The notes: generated from the sequence alone by a model not told the origin. 64,000 nt of DNA from Nitrosomonas sp. (GCA_031316255.1 JALDQW010000001.1:1364001-1428000), one strand, 5' to 3'. Positions 46,960 to 59,020 are shown, numbered from the stretch's first letter. A program made the numbers and translations.

Positions 46960-49779
46960 ATGGAATTGATTAGAATCCGCGGTGCGCGCACCCACAACCT
47001 CAAAAACATCAATCTTGATCTGCCACGCAACAAGCTTGTCGTGATAACGGGACTTTCCGGATCTGGAAAATCTTCACTTGCATTCGATACGCTTTATGCG
47101 GAAGGACAACGGCGCTATGTAGAATCGCTTTCCGCTTATGCCAGGCAATTTCTTCAGTTAATGGAGAAACCGGATGTCGATTCAATTGAAGGACTGTCGC
47201 CAGCTATCGCAATAGAACAAAAAGCAACCTCGCATAATCCACGATCAACAGTGGGTACCGTAACAGAAATTCACGATTATTTGCGTTTGTTATATGCCCG
47301 TGTGGGCGATCCGCAATGTCCCGAGCATCAGATTACCCTGACAGCGCAGAGTGTTTCACAGATGGTTGATCATGTACTTGAGCTGCCTTCCGGTACGCGT
47401 TTGATGATTCTGTCGCCTCTGATTATAGAGCGTAAAGGGGAACAGGCGGATTTATTCGATGAATTACGCGCACAAGGATTTATCCGCTTGCGCATCGATG
47501 GGGCAGTGTGTGATATTGACGATTTGCCAAAGCTGCAAAAAAATAGGAAACATACCGTTGAAATCGTCGTGGATCGCTTGAAAGTATCGCCAGATGCGAA
47601 ACAACGGCTGGCCGAATCATTCGAAGTTGCGCTACGGCATGCCGACGGGCGTGCCCTGGCAGTGGAAATGGACAGTGGTCAGGAACATCTTTTTTCAGCA
47701 AAATTCAGTTGCCCCATCTGCAGTTATTCGCTTTCCGAACTGGAACCAAGGTTGTTCTCGTTCAATAATCCGCTGGGTGCTTGCCAGCGATGTGACGGCC
47801 TGGGTCAGATCACCTTTTTCGATCCAATGCGTGTGGTGGCATTTCCACATTTGTCGCTGGCTTCAGGCGCAGTAAAAAACTGGGACCGGCGCAATCAATT
47901 TTATTTTCAGTTGCTGACCAGTCTGGCGAAACACTTTGATTTTGATATTGAAACCCCTTTTGAGAGTATTGACGCAAGAATCCAGGATATTATCCTTCAC
48001 GGCTCTGGACAGGAAAAAATCCAGTTTACCTATCTCAATGAAGGCGGCAAGAAAAGCCGCCAGAAGCACGCATTCGAAGGCATTATTCCAAATCTAACCC
48101 GGCGATACCGGGAAACCGAATCGCAAACGGTACGTGAAGAACTCGGAAAATATCTGAATGCCAAAACATGTCCGGATTGTCTTGGCACCCGTTTATGCAC
48201 TGCTGCGCGCCATGTTTTTGTAGACGCGAAAGCGATTTATGAAGTCAGCGCATTACCACTCAAGCAAACCAAAATGTTTTTCGATCAACTGGTGTTGCCT
48301 GGGCATAAACAATCGATTGCCGAAAGAATCGTTAAAGAAATTTCCAGCCGACTTCAATTTTTGAATAATGTCGGTCTTGATTATTTGTCTCTGGATCGGT
48401 CCGCCGACACGTTATCCGGCGGTGAATCCCAGCGCATAAGGCTTGCCAGCCAGATAGGCTCGGGCCTGACTGGTGTCATGTATGTTTTGGATGAGCCCTC
48501 CATCGGACTGCATCAGCGCGATAACGATCGTCTGCTTAATACCCTCAAACATTTGCGCGATCTGGGTAACAGCGTGATTGTTGTTGAACATGACGAGGAA
48601 GCCATCCAGATATCAGATTATGTCGTCGACATGGGACCGGGCGCCGGAGAGCATGGTGGCATCGTAGTTGCACAAGGCAGGCCGGAAGAAATCGAGGTGC
48701 ATTCCGGTTCTCTGACGGGCGCATACCTTTCCGGCAGATTATCCATAAAAACACCGGACCAGCGTACTGTGCCAAATCGTGACAGGATTTTATGTATTGA
48801 AGGTGCTGCAGGTAATAATTTGAAACAGGTACAGTTGAATTTGCCTGTTGGATTATTCGTCTGCATTACCGGTGTTTCCGGTTCAGGGAAGTCGACACTC
48901 ATCAACGAAACCCTGCATCGCGCTGTTTCGCAGCATCTTTATGCGAGTGTTGCCGAACCGGCTCCGTTTGAAAAAATTCATGGCCTGGAATTTTTTGATA
49001 AGGTCATCAATATGGATCAAAGCCCGATTGGCAGGACACCACGTTCCAATCCAGCAACCTACACCGGCTTGTTTACACCCATACGTGAATTGTTTGCTGG
49101 TGTGCCGCAAGCACGGGAACGCGGTTATGCGCCCGGCCGTTTTTCATTTAACGTCAAAGGCGGGCGGTGCGAGGCCTGCCAAGGTGACGGTGTGATTAAG
49201 GTTGAAATGCATTTTCTTCCCGATATTTATGTGACCTGCGATGTTTGTCATGGCAAGCGGTACAACCGTGAAACGCTTGAAATACAGTACAAAAACAAAA
49301 ATATCAATGAAATCCTGCAAATGACAATAGAAAATGCATTTGAATTTTTCAATCCAGTGCCGGTTGTTGCACGGAAACTGCAGACACTGCTGGACGTCGG
49401 ATTAGGATATATTACCTTGGGCCAATCCGCCACAACGCTGTCTGGCGGTGAGGCGCAACGTGTAAAATTGTCGCTGGAACTTTCCAAGCGTGATACCGGG
49501 CGTACTTTGTATATCCTTGATGAGCCGACAACAGGTTTGCATTTTCAGGATATCGATTTATTGCTGAAGGTGCTCCACAAACTGCGCGATCATGGTAATA
49601 CGGTTGTCGTCATTGAGCATAACCTTGATGTTATCAAAACCTCAGATTGGATAATCGATCTGGGGCCGGAAGGTGGTGATGGTGGCGGATGTATTGTAGC
49701 CGAAGGTGCGCCCGAAGATATTGTGAAGAATAAAAACAGTTACACCGGACATTATTTGCGCGGAATCCTATCGAAATGA
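46960..49779 (+). CDS. uvrA: Excinuclease ABC subunit UvrA
   Basis: This 939-residue damage-recognition ATPase has two Walker A motifs (GLSGSGKSS and GVSGSGKST), two signatures ([12 protein letters not shown] and [12 protein letters not shown]) and zinc-binding cysteine sets ([20 protein letters not shown] with [24 protein letters not shown] with CDVC). It starts nucleotide excision repair with UvrB and UvrC. ssb is encoded on the other side of the divergent region, as in many proteobacteria. The last four bases overlap the next gene. Confidence 0.98.
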   Translation: MELIRIRGARTHNLKNINLDLPRNKLVVITGLSGSGKSSLAFDTLYAEGQRRYVESLSAYARQFLQLMEKPDVDSIEGLSPAIAIEQKATSHNPRSTVGTVTEIHDYLRLLYARVGDPQCPEHQITLTAQSVSQMVDHVLELPSGTRLMILSPLIIERKGEQADLFDELRAQGFIRLRIDGAVCDIDDLPKLQKNRKHTVEIVVDRLKVSPDAKQRLAESFEVALRHADGRALAVEMDSGQEHLFSAKFSCPICSYSLSELEPRLFSFNNPLGACQRCDGLGQITFFDPMRVVAFPHLSLASGAVKNWDRRNQFYFQLLTSLAKHFDFDIETPFESIDARIQDIILHGSGQEKIQFTYLNEGGKKSRQKHAFEGIIPNLTRRYRETESQTVREELGKYLNAKTCPDCLGTRLCTAARHVFVDAKAIYEVSALPLKQTKMFFDQLVLPGHKQSIAERIVKEISSRLQFLNNVGLDYLSLDRSADTLSGGESQRIRLASQIGSGLTGVMYVLDEPSIGLHQRDNDRLLNTLKHLRDLGNSVIVVEHDEEAIQISDYVVDMGPGAGEHGGIVVAQGRPEEIEVHSGSLTGAYLSGRLSIKTPDQRTVPNRDRILCIEGAAGNNLKQVQLNLPVGLFVCITGVSGSGKSTLINETLHRAVSQHLYASVAEPAPFEKIHGLEFFDKVINMDQSPIGRTPRSNPATYTGLFTPIRELFAGVPQARERGYAPGRFSFNVKGGRCEACQGDGVIKVEMHFLPDIYVTCDVCHGKRYNRETLEIQYKNKNINEILQMTIENAFEFFNPVPVVARKLQTLLDVGLGYITLGQSATTLSGGEAQRVKLSLELSKRDTGRTLYILDEPTTGLHFQDIDLLLKVLHKLRDHGNTVVVIEHNLDVIKTSDWIIDLGPEGGDGGGCIVAEGAPEDIVKNKNSYTGHYLRGILSK

Positions 49780-51056
49780 ATCCAGGTGCTTGGCTGCTGG
49801 ACAGTTTTCATGTTGCAGTCAGCGCTGCCGATCCTGCGCAAATCGTACCGCGACATCTCCCTGATCCAACCGAATTTTCCGGGGGGCGCATTTTTGTGGT
49901 CGGTGCGGGTAAGGCGTCAGCAGCTATGGCATTGGCGGTAGAAAAGAACTGGCCCGAAAATGCTCCCCTTGATGGCATTGTCGTTACACGCTACGGCCAT
50001 GGGCTGCCTACACGCCGAATCAAGATCATTGAAGCCGGCCATCCTGTACCCGACCAGAATGGCATGCAAGCTGCACAAGAAATATTGAAACAGGTTAAGC
50101 GGCTCAACGAGCAGGATCTATTACTTTGCCTGTTCAGTGGCGGCGGTTCCAGTTTGTTATCTTTGCCGTTAGACGGAATTACGTTATCGGATTTGCAGGA
50201 ACTCACGCAACAACTTTTGGGATGCGGTGCAAACATTCAAGAAATTAATACTGTACGTAAGCATATTTCGTGTTTGCAAGGTGGACGGCTAGCAGCGGCC
50301 TGCAAAGCACCCGTACGTGCGCTGATTATATCCGATGTCACCGGCGACGATCCCACGCATATCGCCTCCGGGCCTTGTGCGCCGGACCCAACGTATTTTT
50401 CCGATGCAAGTGCAGTGCTGGAACACTATCATCTCAAGCTGCCCGAGAATCTAAGAAGCATCCTTGCGGCCGGTATTAGTCAGCAGTTGGATGAAACACC
50501 CAAGCCCGGCTCCGCAATTTTTAAGCGTGTTGAGAACGTTATTATTGCCAGTGCACATCAATCGCTCGTGGCGGCAAAAAAATATTTTCGGAATATGAAT
50601 ATCGATACGTTGATTCTTGGCGATACCGTGACCGGAGAAGCGCGTGAAGTCGCAAAAGTTTACGCGGCATTGATTAAAGAAATCCGCCGGTATCCTGGTA
50701 TGCTGAAACCGCCCATTGCGTTGCTGTCGGGTGGTGAAACTACAGTGACCCTGCATGGAAACGGGCGCGGTGGACGTAATTCAGAGTTTTTATTATCGCT
50801 GCTCATTGAACTCAATGGCCTGGACAATATTTACGCACTGGCGTGCGATACCGATGGTATAGATGGTTCCGAAGATAACGCCGGCGCGATAATAATGCCT
50901 GATTCCTTGAAGCGTGGTAGCAATATGGGATTTCATGCGGAAAAATTTTTGGATAATAATAATGCCTATGGTTTTTTTAAAGCATTAGGCGATTTGGTGA
51001 CGACTGGCCCAACGTATACCAATGTCAATGACTACCGCGTCATTTTGATTTTGTAG
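49776..51056 (+). CDS. Glycerate 2-kinase (DUF4147/MOFRL type)
   Basis: This 426-residue protein has the DUF4147 part [18 protein letters not shown] and [16 protein letters not shown], plus the MOFRL C-terminal part [20 protein letters not shown] and [17 protein letters not shown]. The family phosphorylates D-glycerate at C2, giving 2-phosphoglycerate, and takes part in glyoxylate and glycolate salvage. It could complete the route that begins with the malyl-CoA genes at 4271-7438. It overlaps uvrA by four bases (ATGA). Confidence 0.92.
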   Translation: MNPGAWLLDSFHVAVSAADPAQIVPRHLPDPTEFSGGRIFVVGAGKASAAMALAVEKNWPENAPLDGIVVTRYGHGLPTRRIKIIEAGHPVPDQNGMQAAQEILKQVKRLNEQDLLLCLFSGGGSSLLSLPLDGITLSDLQELTQQLLGCGANIQEINTVRKHISCLQGGRLAAACKAPVRALIISDVTGDDPTHIASGPCAPDPTYFSDASAVLEHYHLKLPENLRSILAAGISQQLDETPKPGSAIFKRVENVIIASAHQSLVAAKKYFRNMNIDTLILGDTVTGEAREVAKVYAALIKEIRRYPGMLKPPIALLSGGETTVTLHGNGRGGRNSEFLLSLLIELNGLDNIYALACDTDGIDGSEDNAGAIIMPDSLKRGSNMGFHAEKFLDNNNAYGFFKALGDLVTTGPTYTNVNDYRVILIL

Positions 51057-51089
51057 ATTCAGAAGTTACGCACTGCGGGTCAGGACAGT

Positions 51090-51626
51090 TTATTGATCAA
51101 CCTGTATTGAAGATACGGTATAGCCTGACTGATACCAACGGCCGATTACGTATTCATAATACGCCTGGTTCCTGGGTATTTCACGGTCTGATGCCAGTGC
51201 TTTTCCCTGCTCGGTAAGCTTAACGCAGCCCAGGTCAAGCTGATTATTGATGTCATCAGGAAAGCCAATTTTTGTTGGCTTTCCACAATAAAACAAACGC
51301 GTATGTTTGCCAAACTTTTTTTTAACAAACCCGTCCGGCTCAAAATTAATCAGTCCGCAGGCTTCCAGTTGTTTGAGTGCTTCATGGGTAATACCCTGCT
51401 GTGTATAAATCTGTTCATTCAAATCGAAGATTAATGGCAACGGTTCACCCTGTATCCACATAAATTGACGCAGAGTATCGAACAATCGTTTATTTTCTTC
51501 GCTGAGTTCGGTATTAGATGCGACTTTTTTTTGATCGCCTGACGCAGTGCTCTGCACTGCATTATCTATTTTTAGTGTACTTTTTAATGAGAATAGATCC
51601 GCTATTCTTTTCAGCCACCTGTTCAT
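51090..51626 (-). CDS. Protein of unknown function
   Basis: The 178-residue product begins MNRWLKRIADLFSLK and has a low-complexity N-terminal part. It is followed by a possible winged-helix-like region (ITHEALKQLEACGLINFEPD) and CVKLTEQGKALASDREIPRN. No signal peptide. I do not recognise the family for certain. It is 13 bases downstream of another hypothetical gene on the same strand, so the two are probably co-transcribed. Confidence 0.7.
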   Translation of the reverse strand: MNRWLKRIADLFSLKSTLKIDNAVQSTASGDQKKVASNTELSEENKRLFDTLRQFMWIQGEPLPLIFDLNEQIYTQQGITHEALKQLEACGLINFEPDGFVKKKFGKHTRLFYCGKPTKIGFPDDINNQLDLGCVKLTEQGKALASDREIPRNQAYYEYVIGRWYQSGYTVSSIQVDQ

Positions 51627-51639
51627 AACAATTCAAGCC

Positions 51640-52089
51640 TTACTGTTTGCTTTCTTTGTCAGTTCCGTTATCGGTATCTATTTTATCTGCGTTTGGTTTT
51701 TGCTCATCGGCTGTCCCGCTCTGATCGGTGTCGCTTTCTTTTTTAACTTTTTCGCCTTTGTCTTGCTTTGCTTTGGATTTGGTTGTTTTCTTTGCGCGTT
51801 GTTTCATTTCTTTATCGATTTCTGCGAGAAATGTCAGATTGTCCTTACGCCGTTTCTCGCTTTTGTACCAGGCAAGACAAGTCAGCGATCCCATAACAAT
51901 CAAGAGAACATTAAGTACGTCTACACCGTCTAGAAAAATAAATGCAATACCTGTCGAAACAGCAAAGGCACCCAGAAAAGCAGTCAAATGCCACATTTTG
52001 TTTCCCGCTTTTTGATATTTGCTACGCCATTCTTCCAACTTGTCGCGCGTTGAAACTAATTCTTCATCTGTCCATTTTCTCATACTCAT
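51640..52089 (-). CDS. Small membrane protein with charged tail
   Basis: A 149-residue product from ATG 52089; AGGGGG lies about 11 bases ahead, and a TTG three codons upstream is possible. The N-terminal part is amphipathic (MRKWTDEELVSTRDKLEEWR). Two membrane helices follow (about 35-52 and 57-75), then a long Lys/Glu/Asp-rich tail. Function unknown. It precedes another unknown gene. Confidence 0.65.
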   Translation of the reverse strand: MSMRKWTDEELVSTRDKLEEWRSKYQKAGNKMWHLTAFLGAFAVSTGIAFIFLDGVDVLNVLLIVMGSLTCLAWYKSEKRRKDNLTFLAEIDKEMKQRAKKTTKSKAKQDKGEKVKKESDTDQSGTADEQKPNADKIDTDNGTDKESKQ

Positions 52090-52320
52090 AGTGAGCAAGT
52101 CCCCCTTAGGTGTTATTTTATTAGCCTGAATACTTTCTCGGCGCCTATATGCCTGGAATTATTGTAATTCTTGCAATTAGACTGTTGTAATTATATTCAT
52201 CACATTAAAGTAAATTATGTTGCTGCTTAACTCTACGTTACAGTTGGCTAAAGGTCAATTACTGTGCCAGTAATCAAGAAAAGTTACGATTAGGCGATAG
52301 GAGTATTTCTTTCGAACAAC

Positions 52321-52347
52321 AAAAAAGGCACCAGCGGTGCCTTTTTT
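52321..52347. terminator. Terminator downstream of the porin gene
   Basis: AAAAAAGGCACC, AGC, GGTGCCTTTTTT is a perfect hairpin with A and T tracts on either side, so it can end transcripts from both directions. It is 18 bases after the porin stop on the minus strand. Confidence 0.92.
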
Positions 52348-52364
52348 GTTGAGAGCTTTTTCTT

Positions 52365-53585
52365 TTAGAAATTGTGGCGCATACCGACTGTATACACGTT
52401 GCTATCTCTAAAACCGCTTGCAGCGTTGTTATCGATCATGTTACGTTGATAACCACCAAACAAGCTGGAACGTTTGCTCAGATTGTGGATTGCACCCACT
52501 GTAAAAGTACTGATTTCACGTTTTACAGCAGCGGTTGTTGCGTCGGCTTTACCCATACCACCTTGTGCGAGCAGACGTGTATTGCCCAATTCATACTCGC
52601 CCCCGACAAACCAGAGGTGTCCATCACCATTCACGTTCATGGCTGAGTTACATTGTCCACGTCCACTGCCATTATTTGCGCCGCCCGCTAATGTCGAGCC
52701 TAATGCCGCTGCGGTAGTACAGGAAGCAGCACCGTTGATACTTGCGTTATTAATGTTTTCATACTGACCGCTCAGGCGGAAGCCCATGAAGCTCCAAGAA
52801 GCACCACCACGCCAGATTTCTTCATCATCGGCACCGATGCCTTGGAATGCTTTCTGGTTTGTGCTGATATTATCTCTGGAATAACCACCGAAAACGCCAA
52901 CGTTGTGATCTGCAATATTTGCTTCATATTTACCCGCGATCTGGAAATCCCATTCGCCATCTTCACCGCCGCTGGTACTATTAGGCGTAAAGTTGCTTGA
53001 ATTAGCAATACCACCACCCAATATAGGATCGAGATTATTGGAATCACCTGGCATCAGCAAGGCTGCAAATGAAAAGCCTTCTACGGTTGGTGAATCATAA
53101 CGGGCTGCACTGTTCACAAAGCCTTGCGCACCTGATCCCATACCATTCGCTGATGCGGTCATGGTACCACCACTACCTGCTGCTTGCAGTGTAGTATACG
53201 CAAATGGATCAATAGTCTGACCACCTGCAAAATCTTTAAACGGAGATTGAACACGGCCAAATTTCACTTCACCCCAAGCATCATTGGCCAACGCTACCCA
53301 GCGTTCTCGTGCTACACCCAAGTCGCCATTACCCGTGTTGAAACCAAATTCTAAATGGGCCTTTGCTTGCAATCCACCGCCAAGTTGCTCAACAACATGC
53401 ACGCCCCATCTTGAACGACCGGCTTCATCACCGATCTGTGCCTGACTGGTCATGCCATCGAAGTCAACCGTTGAATATTCTGCCTGGGCGCTACCAAACA
53501 TGGTGACATTGGTTCCTTGTGCTGACGCAACCATTGGTGTTGCAAGCGCACCGGCAACTGCTAACGAAATAAGCTTCTTCTTCAT
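52365..53585 (-). CDS. Outer membrane porin (Gram-negative porin family)
   Basis: The 406-residue precursor has signal peptide MKKKLISLAVAGALATPMVA cut after SAQ. The beta-barrel pattern typical of betaproteobacterial trimeric porins follows: VTMFGSAQAEYSTVDFDGM, SRWGVHVVEQLGGGLQAKAH, RERWVALANDAWGEVKFGR (loop 3 region) and a C-terminal aromatic NVYTVGMRHNF. A GGAG-type site (AAAGGAGAAC) precedes the ATG. It should be a major diffusion channel. Confidence 0.93.
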   Translation of the reverse strand: MKKKLISLAVAGALATPMVASAQGTNVTMFGSAQAEYSTVDFDGMTSQAQIGDEAGRSRWGVHVVEQLGGGLQAKAHLEFGFNTGNGDLGVARERWVALANDAWGEVKFGRVQSPFKDFAGGQTIDPFAYTTLQAAGSGGTMTASANGMGSGAQGFVNSAARYDSPTVEGFSFAALLMPGDSNNLDPILGGGIANSSNFTPNSTSGGEDGEWDFQIAGKYEANIADHNVGVFGGYSRDNISTNQKAFQGIGADDEEIWRGGASWSFMGFRLSGQYENINNASINGAASCTTAAALGSTLAGGANNGSGRGQCNSAMNVNGDGHLWFVGGEYELGNTRLLAQGGMGKADATTAAVKREISTFTVGAIHNLSKRSSLFGGYQRNMIDNNAASGFRDSNVYTVGMRHNF

Positions 53586-53932
53586 AGGGAAGTTCTCCTT
53601 TAATGTTTAAACGACTGGGGGTCGACAATAAACCTAACTTTGCTCCGGTGGAATGCACCCCGCTTTTTTTCTGACCTACCAATCTGGAAGGTTTGATTGG
53701 ATTGTGCCGAACACAATGCATTCCTGCAAGAAAAACGAATCTTTTTTTTGCAAATAACGCACTATATGTTGCATTTGCGCAACACAATTGTTGTTTTTTC
53801 GCCTATAAGAGTTAATAACTTATAGGTTTTGCATTATTTGTTTGTGTGGAAGATTGAGGTTATCTATTGATTTTAATGAAAAACTATTTCTTATCGTCAA
53901 TGCCGGAAAACAAGTGTGAATATTATTTAAAA
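53586..53932. other. Long leader region of the porin gene
   Basis: About 350 bases without a gene separate the porin from recQ, both on the minus strand. It holds inverted repeats (such as 53802-53826 and a TTGCATTTGCGCAA motif) and probably the porin promoter with a long leader. Confidence 0.5.
53802..53826. repeat. Inverted repeat in the porin upstream region
   Basis: CCTATAAG and CTTATAGG form perfect 8-base arms around a 9-base spacer. It could be a regulator-binding site of the porin promoter or a small RNA structure. Confidence 0.55.
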
Positions 53933-55732
53933 TCACCCGCTACGTAAAATTTCGATTAAATTATCGCCGTATCGATCCAGCTTGTGCATGCCGATCCCCG
54001 TTATCTGAAGCAATTCATTTTCTGTTTGTGGGCAGACGCGTACTAATTCTCTCAAAGTTGCATCGTGGAAAATAACATACGCAGGCACGCCATGTGTTCT
54101 GGCTGTTTTTGCCCGCCAGCTGCGTAACTGGTCCAGAAGTTGTTGTGCAGCCGGGTCAAGTGTTTGAGGTTCATCTGGTTGCTTCTTGATCAAAATTTGT
54201 TTTTGCTCGGGTTGCTGACGAAGAAAAACTTTTTGTTGCCCCTTTAATACGGCTCGGCTTGCATCGGTAAGGCAAAGCGATCCGTAACCTTCGTTGTTCG
54301 TAGTCAGTAACCCCTGTGCGATCAACTGTCTGAAAATTGCGCGCCAGGTTTTAACTGGTAAATCTTGTCCGATGCCAAATGTGCTGATTTGTGTGTGATT
54401 CCATTGTTTGACCCGCACTGTTTGATTTCCATGCAATACATCGATCAAATGTCCGGCGCCAAATAGCTGACCGGTACGATAAACACAGGACAATGCTTTC
54501 TGCGCTTCAACGGTTGCATCCCAGGTACTCGGCGGGTTTAAACAAACATCGCAATTTCCACATGACGAAAACGCCGCTTGCTCGCCAAAATAATCCAATA
54601 GATGAGTACGGCGGCAAGTTGTTGTTTCGCATAAAGCCAGCATGGACTCGAGTTTTCCGGTTGCAACGCGTTTAAATTGTTCCTGTGCCATCGATTCTTC
54701 GATCATGCGGCGTTGCTGAATCACATCATTCAAACCATAAGCCATCCAGGCGCTCGCTTTTTGGCCGTCACGGCCAGCCCGGCCTGTCTCCTGATAGTAG
54801 CCCTCAATACTTTTGGGCATGTCAAGATGGGCGACAAAACGTACATCCGGTTTATCAATTCCCATACCAAAGGCGATTGTTGCAACCATGACAACGTTTT
54901 CTTCGCGAAGAAACTTTTCCTGATTCGATAAACGTTGATGCGGAGTCATTCCCGCATGATAAGGAAGTGCGGCGACACCGTGCGCATTGAACCAAGCGGC
55001 GGTATCTTCTGCTTTTTTGCGTGACAGGCAATAAACGATACCGGCTTCCTGCGGATGTTCTGTTTGGATGAATGAAAGCAATTGCTGTTTGCCGTTTACC
55101 TTGTCCACTATTTGGTAGTGAATATTAGGCCGGTCAAAACTGGATAGAAAAATTTTGGCTTCGTGCAATACCAAACGTTCAATGATTTCCTTTCGTGTAA
55201 CGGCGTCAGCTGTCGCTGTCAATGCAATGCGAGGCACACTCGGAAAACGTGAGTTAAGAATATCCAGCTGACAGTATTCGGGACGAAAGTCATGCCCCCA
55301 CTGTGAAACACAATGCGCTTCATCAATCGCAAATAATCCCAGCGGTATTTTTTCTATTAAATTAAGAAAACGTTTTGTCAGTAAACGTTCCGGCGCAACA
55401 TAAAGCAAGTCGTATTCGCCGGCGAGTAATTTCTGTTCAACAATTAGTGCTTCTTCGAATGGCAAAGAAGAATTAAGTCCCGCAGCCTGTATGCCAACTT
55501 CATTGAGTGCCGCAACCTGGTTTTGCATGAGAGCAATTAAAGGAGAAACAATGATTGCGACACCTTTGCGCATTAAGGCGGGTATTTGATAACAAAGCGA
55601 CTTGCCGCCACCTGTTGGCATAAGTACCAGGCAATCGTTACCGTTTGCAAGATGCTCAATGATCTCCGCCTGCTGTCCGCGAAACGCCGGATAACCAAAA
55701 ACCTCTTTGAGTATATTTAGTGCATTCGACAT
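53933..55732 (-). CDS. recQ: ATP-dependent DNA helicase RecQ
   Basis: This 599-residue helicase has motif [17 protein letters not shown], the DEAH box as [19 protein letters not shown], motif [23 protein letters not shown] and [11 protein letters not shown]. The RQC zinc region follows ([12 protein letters not shown] with CGNCDVC), then a C-terminal HRDC domain ([20 protein letters not shown]). It unwinds DNA 3' to 5' in recombination repair. The length is normal. Confidence 0.97.
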   Translation of the reverse strand: MSNALNILKEVFGYPAFRGQQAEIIEHLANGNDCLVLMPTGGGKSLCYQIPALMRKGVAIIVSPLIALMQNQVAALNEVGIQAAGLNSSLPFEEALIVEQKLLAGEYDLLYVAPERLLTKRFLNLIEKIPLGLFAIDEAHCVSQWGHDFRPEYCQLDILNSRFPSVPRIALTATADAVTRKEIIERLVLHEAKIFLSSFDRPNIHYQIVDKVNGKQQLLSFIQTEHPQEAGIVYCLSRKKAEDTAAWFNAHGVAALPYHAGMTPHQRLSNQEKFLREENVVMVATIAFGMGIDKPDVRFVAHLDMPKSIEGYYQETGRAGRDGQKASAWMAYGLNDVIQQRRMIEESMAQEQFKRVATGKLESMLALCETTTCRRTHLLDYFGEQAAFSSCGNCDVCLNPPSTWDATVEAQKALSCVYRTGQLFGAGHLIDVLHGNQTVRVKQWNHTQISTFGIGQDLPVKTWRAIFRQLIAQGLLTTNNEGYGSLCLTDASRAVLKGQQKVFLRQQPEQKQILIKKQPDEPQTLDPAAQQLLDQLRSWRAKTARTHGVPAYVIFHDATLRELVRVCPQTENELLQITGIGMHKLDRYGDNLIEILRSG

Positions 55733-55803
55733 GTAGTAATGCGTTTTTTTAACTCTTGTATTTCATTGTGCGTACTATAAATTCATTATAATAACGTGGA
55801 AAA

Positions 55804-57264
55804 CTATCCAAACACCCAGGGAATCAATGCAGATGATAATGCAGTAACCACAACAATCGCGACAAGATTCAGCTTCAAACCGGCATTGGCCATCTGGGAA
55901 ATGGTGACCTGGCCTGTTGAATATACAACCGCATTCGGCGCTGTTGCCACGGGCAGCATAAAGGCACAACTGGCTGCCAGGGCTGTGGGCGCAAATAACA
56001 ACATTGGATCGATGCCGCTGGAAACAGCCAGTACTCCTAGAATAGGCAGCAAGGTAGCGGTTGTTGCAGTGTTGCTGGTCAACTCAGTCAAAAAAATCAC
56101 CAGTGTAACCAATACAAACATCATCACTATCAAATCCAAGTGCGGCAGTCCCGACAAACCGTCGCCAATCCAGGCAGCCAGGCCGGTATCCTTAATCGCG
56201 GCTGCCAGACTTAAACCGCCGCCAAATAACAAGAGTACACCCCAGGGTATTCTGCTGGCGCTTTCCCAGTCCATGAGTGCCGTTGCTTTTTCAGGCGTTT
56301 GCGCTACTTCTTGTCCCGCAGGAATGACAAACATGAGTACAGCGCCGCCAATTGCAATCATGGCATCGTTTAACCATAGCATAATTTCAAATTGCTCTTG
56401 CACCGGCACACGCAGTATCCAGGCCATTGCAATGAATGCAAAAACATAAGTGATGCGTCTTTCCGGTTGAGTCAATTTGCCGAGTTTTTTGAGTTCTTCA
56501 TCGATTATTGTCTTTGAAATATGTTCGCCGTGCAGGTCAAACGAGAAAGCCCATTTTGTAAGTACCCACCAGGCCAAAGTCGTCATCACGATTACAACAG
56601 GCACCCCAAACATCATCCACTTCACAAAGCTGATATCGATATCATAATTCTGCTTCATGAAACTGACTACAAATAAATTGGGCGGCGTGCCGATAATGGT
56701 GCCTAATCCACCAATGCTCGCTGAATAAGCAATACCTAAAATCAGACACAGGATAAATTTCTGGTGTTGCCCGATTTCGTCTTTAACCATTTCACTCGCC
56801 AGGGACATGGCAATCGGAATCATCATTAGTGTGCTGGCAGTGTTGCTAATCCACATGGATATCAATGCAGTGGCGCCCATAAAACCCGCAATAAGTCCGC
56901 CTGGACTGCTGCCAACGCGCGCCAGAATATTCAATGCAATGCGTCGATGTAAATTCCATTTTTCCAGTCCTTTTGCAACGATAAAGCCGCCAAGCAACAA
57001 GAAAATCGCTGGTGCCGCATAGGGCGCTGTGCTATTCTCCATTGACATGATGCCCAATGCGGGAAACAACAAAATTGGCAGTAACGAGGTTACCGGAATG
57101 GGTAAAACTTCAGTAGCCCACCAGATGGCCAGTAATAAAGCTACACCGGATGTGCGCCATGCAGATTCTGACATTTCTGCGGGAGCAGGCAATATAATTG
57201 TGGTTACCAAAAAACTGACACCTAAGGCCAGACCGATTTTTTTGGGTTGAGTGAATGGCACCAT
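55804..57264 (-). CDS. DASS-family sodium/anion symporter
   Basis: This 486-residue membrane protein has about 11-12 helices. It shows the SLC13/DASS motifs SNTASTLMMIPIAMSLA and SIGGLGTIIGTPPNLF in the first half and LTELTSNTATTATLLPILG with MLPVATAPNAVVYSTGQVT in the second half (SNT and TAPN motifs). It should import dicarboxylates, or possibly sulfate or phosphate. The dicarboxylate option would suit the malate-using enzymes elsewhere in the window. Confidence 0.93.
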   Translation of the reverse strand: MVPFTQPKKIGLALGVSFLVTTIILPAPAEMSESAWRTSGVALLLAIWWATEVLPIPVTSLLPILLFPALGIMSMENSTAPYAAPAIFLLLGGFIVAKGLEKWNLHRRIALNILARVGSSPGGLIAGFMGATALISMWISNTASTLMMIPIAMSLASEMVKDEIGQHQKFILCLILGIAYSASIGGLGTIIGTPPNLFVVSFMKQNYDIDISFVKWMMFGVPVVIVMTTLAWWVLTKWAFSFDLHGEHISKTIIDEELKKLGKLTQPERRITYVFAFIAMAWILRVPVQEQFEIMLWLNDAMIAIGGAVLMFVIPAGQEVAQTPEKATALMDWESASRIPWGVLLLFGGGLSLAAAIKDTGLAAWIGDGLSGLPHLDLIVMMFVLVTLVIFLTELTSNTATTATLLPILGVLAVSSGIDPMLLFAPTALAASCAFMLPVATAPNAVVYSTGQVTISQMANAGLKLNLVAIVVVTALSSALIPWVFG

Positions 57265-57404
57265 TCTTTTTCCGATACAGTGAATAATTTTTCCAAGCTA
57301 CAAGTATATACATGCAATAATTTCATTGTCTCAAATATGTTAAAAATAAATAAAAAAACCTTTTGATAGGCCATATGCGGTTTCAATTATCAATTGACTG
57401 GCAC

Positions 57405-57413
57405 TGGTATAAT
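57405..57413 (+). promoter_or_regulatory. Extended -10 promoter of glnA
   Basis: TGGTATAAT is a perfect extended -10, about 55 bases before the ATG. The TGGCAC upstream resembles half of a sigma-54 site but lacks the TTGC half at the right distance. So this looks like a sigma-70 promoter. Confidence 0.55.
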
Positions 57414-57466
57414 TCAGTCAAATGATTAGAGTATTTATTTTATAACCATGCCAATCGGAGAAAAAA

Positions 57467-58876
57467 ATGGCGGCAGCTGATGTTTTAAAATTAATTGAAG
57501 ACAGTAAAATCAAATTTGTCGATTTACGTTTTACTGACACAAATGGAAAAGAACAACATGTTACGATTCCATCCCATAGTTTCAACGCTGACAAATTTGA
57601 AGATGGCCACCCATTTGATGGCTCATCTATTTCTGGGTGGAAAAGTATTCAGGCATCCGATATGCTCCTGATACCGGATCCGGAAACCGCCAATATTGAT
57701 CCGTTTATGGATGATCCCACACTTATCATGACCTGTAATGTTGTCGATCCTGCTGACGGCAAAGGGTATAGTCGGGATCCGCGCTCACTCGCGCAACGTG
57801 GTGAAATTTATCTCAAATCGACCGGTATTGGCGATGTCGCCTATTTTGGTCCGGAACCCGAGTTTTTTATTTTTGACTCGGTTTATTGGCATACCGATAT
57901 GTCCGGCTGTTCTGTCAAAATCGAATCCGAGGAAGCGGCATGGAGTTCAGTTATTAAATATGACAGCGGCAACATCGGGCATCGCCCTGCAATCAAAGGC
58001 GGATATTTCCCGGTGCCGCCAGTGGATTCATTGCAAAATATCCGTTCAGCCATGTGCCAGGTTCTGGAACAACTTGGCATACCGGTAGAAGTGCATCATC
58101 ATGAAGTTGCTACAGCAGGCCAGTGCGAAATTGGTACACGCTTTAACAGTCTGTTAAAACGCGCAGACTGGAACCAGTTGCTGAAGTATGTCATACATAA
58201 TGTTGCGCACTCCTATGGTAAGACGGCTACGTTTATGCCCAAGCCAATTGTCGGTGACAATGGCTCCGGCATGCATGTTCATCAATCCATCTGGAAGGAT
58301 GGCGAGAATTTGTTCTCCGGTAACGGATATGCCGGTTTGTCCGAAACGGCATTGTTTTACATTGGCGGTATTCTCAAGCATGCCAAGGCGCTCAATGCCA
58401 TCACCAATCCAAGTACGAATTCCTATAAAAGACTTGTTGCCGGCTTTGAAGCGCCTGTAAATCTGGCCTATTCAGCGAGCAACCGTTCGGCAGCAATCCG
58501 TATACCGCACTCGAGCAGCCCTAAAGGCCGTCGTATAGAAGTGCGTTTCCCCGATCCCACCGCGAACCCCTATCTGGCCTTTACGGCACTGCTTATGGCA
58601 GGACTTGATGGTATTCAGAACAAAATACACCCAACTGATCCTATGGATAAGAATCTTTATGATCTGCCGCCGGAAGAAGCCGCCAAAGTTCCCAATACGT
58701 GTGTTTCACTGGATGAGGCTCTGAATCATCTGGACAACGACCGTGATTTCCTGATTCGAGGTGGCGTTTTCACGCATGATATGATTGATGCCTATATTCA
58801 TCTTAAAATGGAAGAAATATTACTGTTGCGAACAACAACACATCCTGTCGAATTTGACATGTATTACAGTTTGTAA
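57467..58876 (+). CDS. glnA: Glutamine synthetase type I (GlnA)
   Basis: This 469-residue GSI subunit has all the typical blocks: [62 protein letters not shown] and [20 protein letters not shown]. The adenylylation site is Tyr398 in NLYDLPPEE. It makes glutamine from ammonia and glutamate. In an ammonia oxidiser this is the main entry of nitrogen into biomass. It is preceded by a GGAG site. Confidence 0.98.
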   Translation: MAAADVLKLIEDSKIKFVDLRFTDTNGKEQHVTIPSHSFNADKFEDGHPFDGSSISGWKSIQASDMLLIPDPETANIDPFMDDPTLIMTCNVVDPADGKGYSRDPRSLAQRGEIYLKSTGIGDVAYFGPEPEFFIFDSVYWHTDMSGCSVKIESEEAAWSSVIKYDSGNIGHRPAIKGGYFPVPPVDSLQNIRSAMCQVLEQLGIPVEVHHHEVATAGQCEIGTRFNSLLKRADWNQLLKYVIHNVAHSYGKTATFMPKPIVGDNGSGMHVHQSIWKDGENLFSGNGYAGLSETALFYIGGILKHAKALNAITNPSTNSYKRLVAGFEAPVNLAYSASNRSAAIRIPHSSSPKGRRIEVRFPDPTANPYLAFTALLMAGLDGIQNKIHPTDPMDKNLYDLPPEEAAKVPNTCVSLDEALNHLDNDRDFLIRGGVFTHDMIDAYIHLKMEEILLLRTTTHPVEFDMYYSL

Positions 58877-59020
58877 TCTGAAATTGAGAATAGCATCAAC
58901 AGGATAAAAAGAATGGATTAACAGTCTTTTTTCAGCTTTTCCAAATCAGATCGATTGGTAAACTATGCCTGGTTATTCATTCAGTAGCAACTCTCAGCAT
59001 TTGTTCACGGTCATAAAGAT

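Noticed and set aside
57395-57415. Sigma-54 promoter for glnA
   Set aside because: TGGCAC is present but the TTGC half is missing at the required distance; an extended -10 (TGGTATAAT) fits better.
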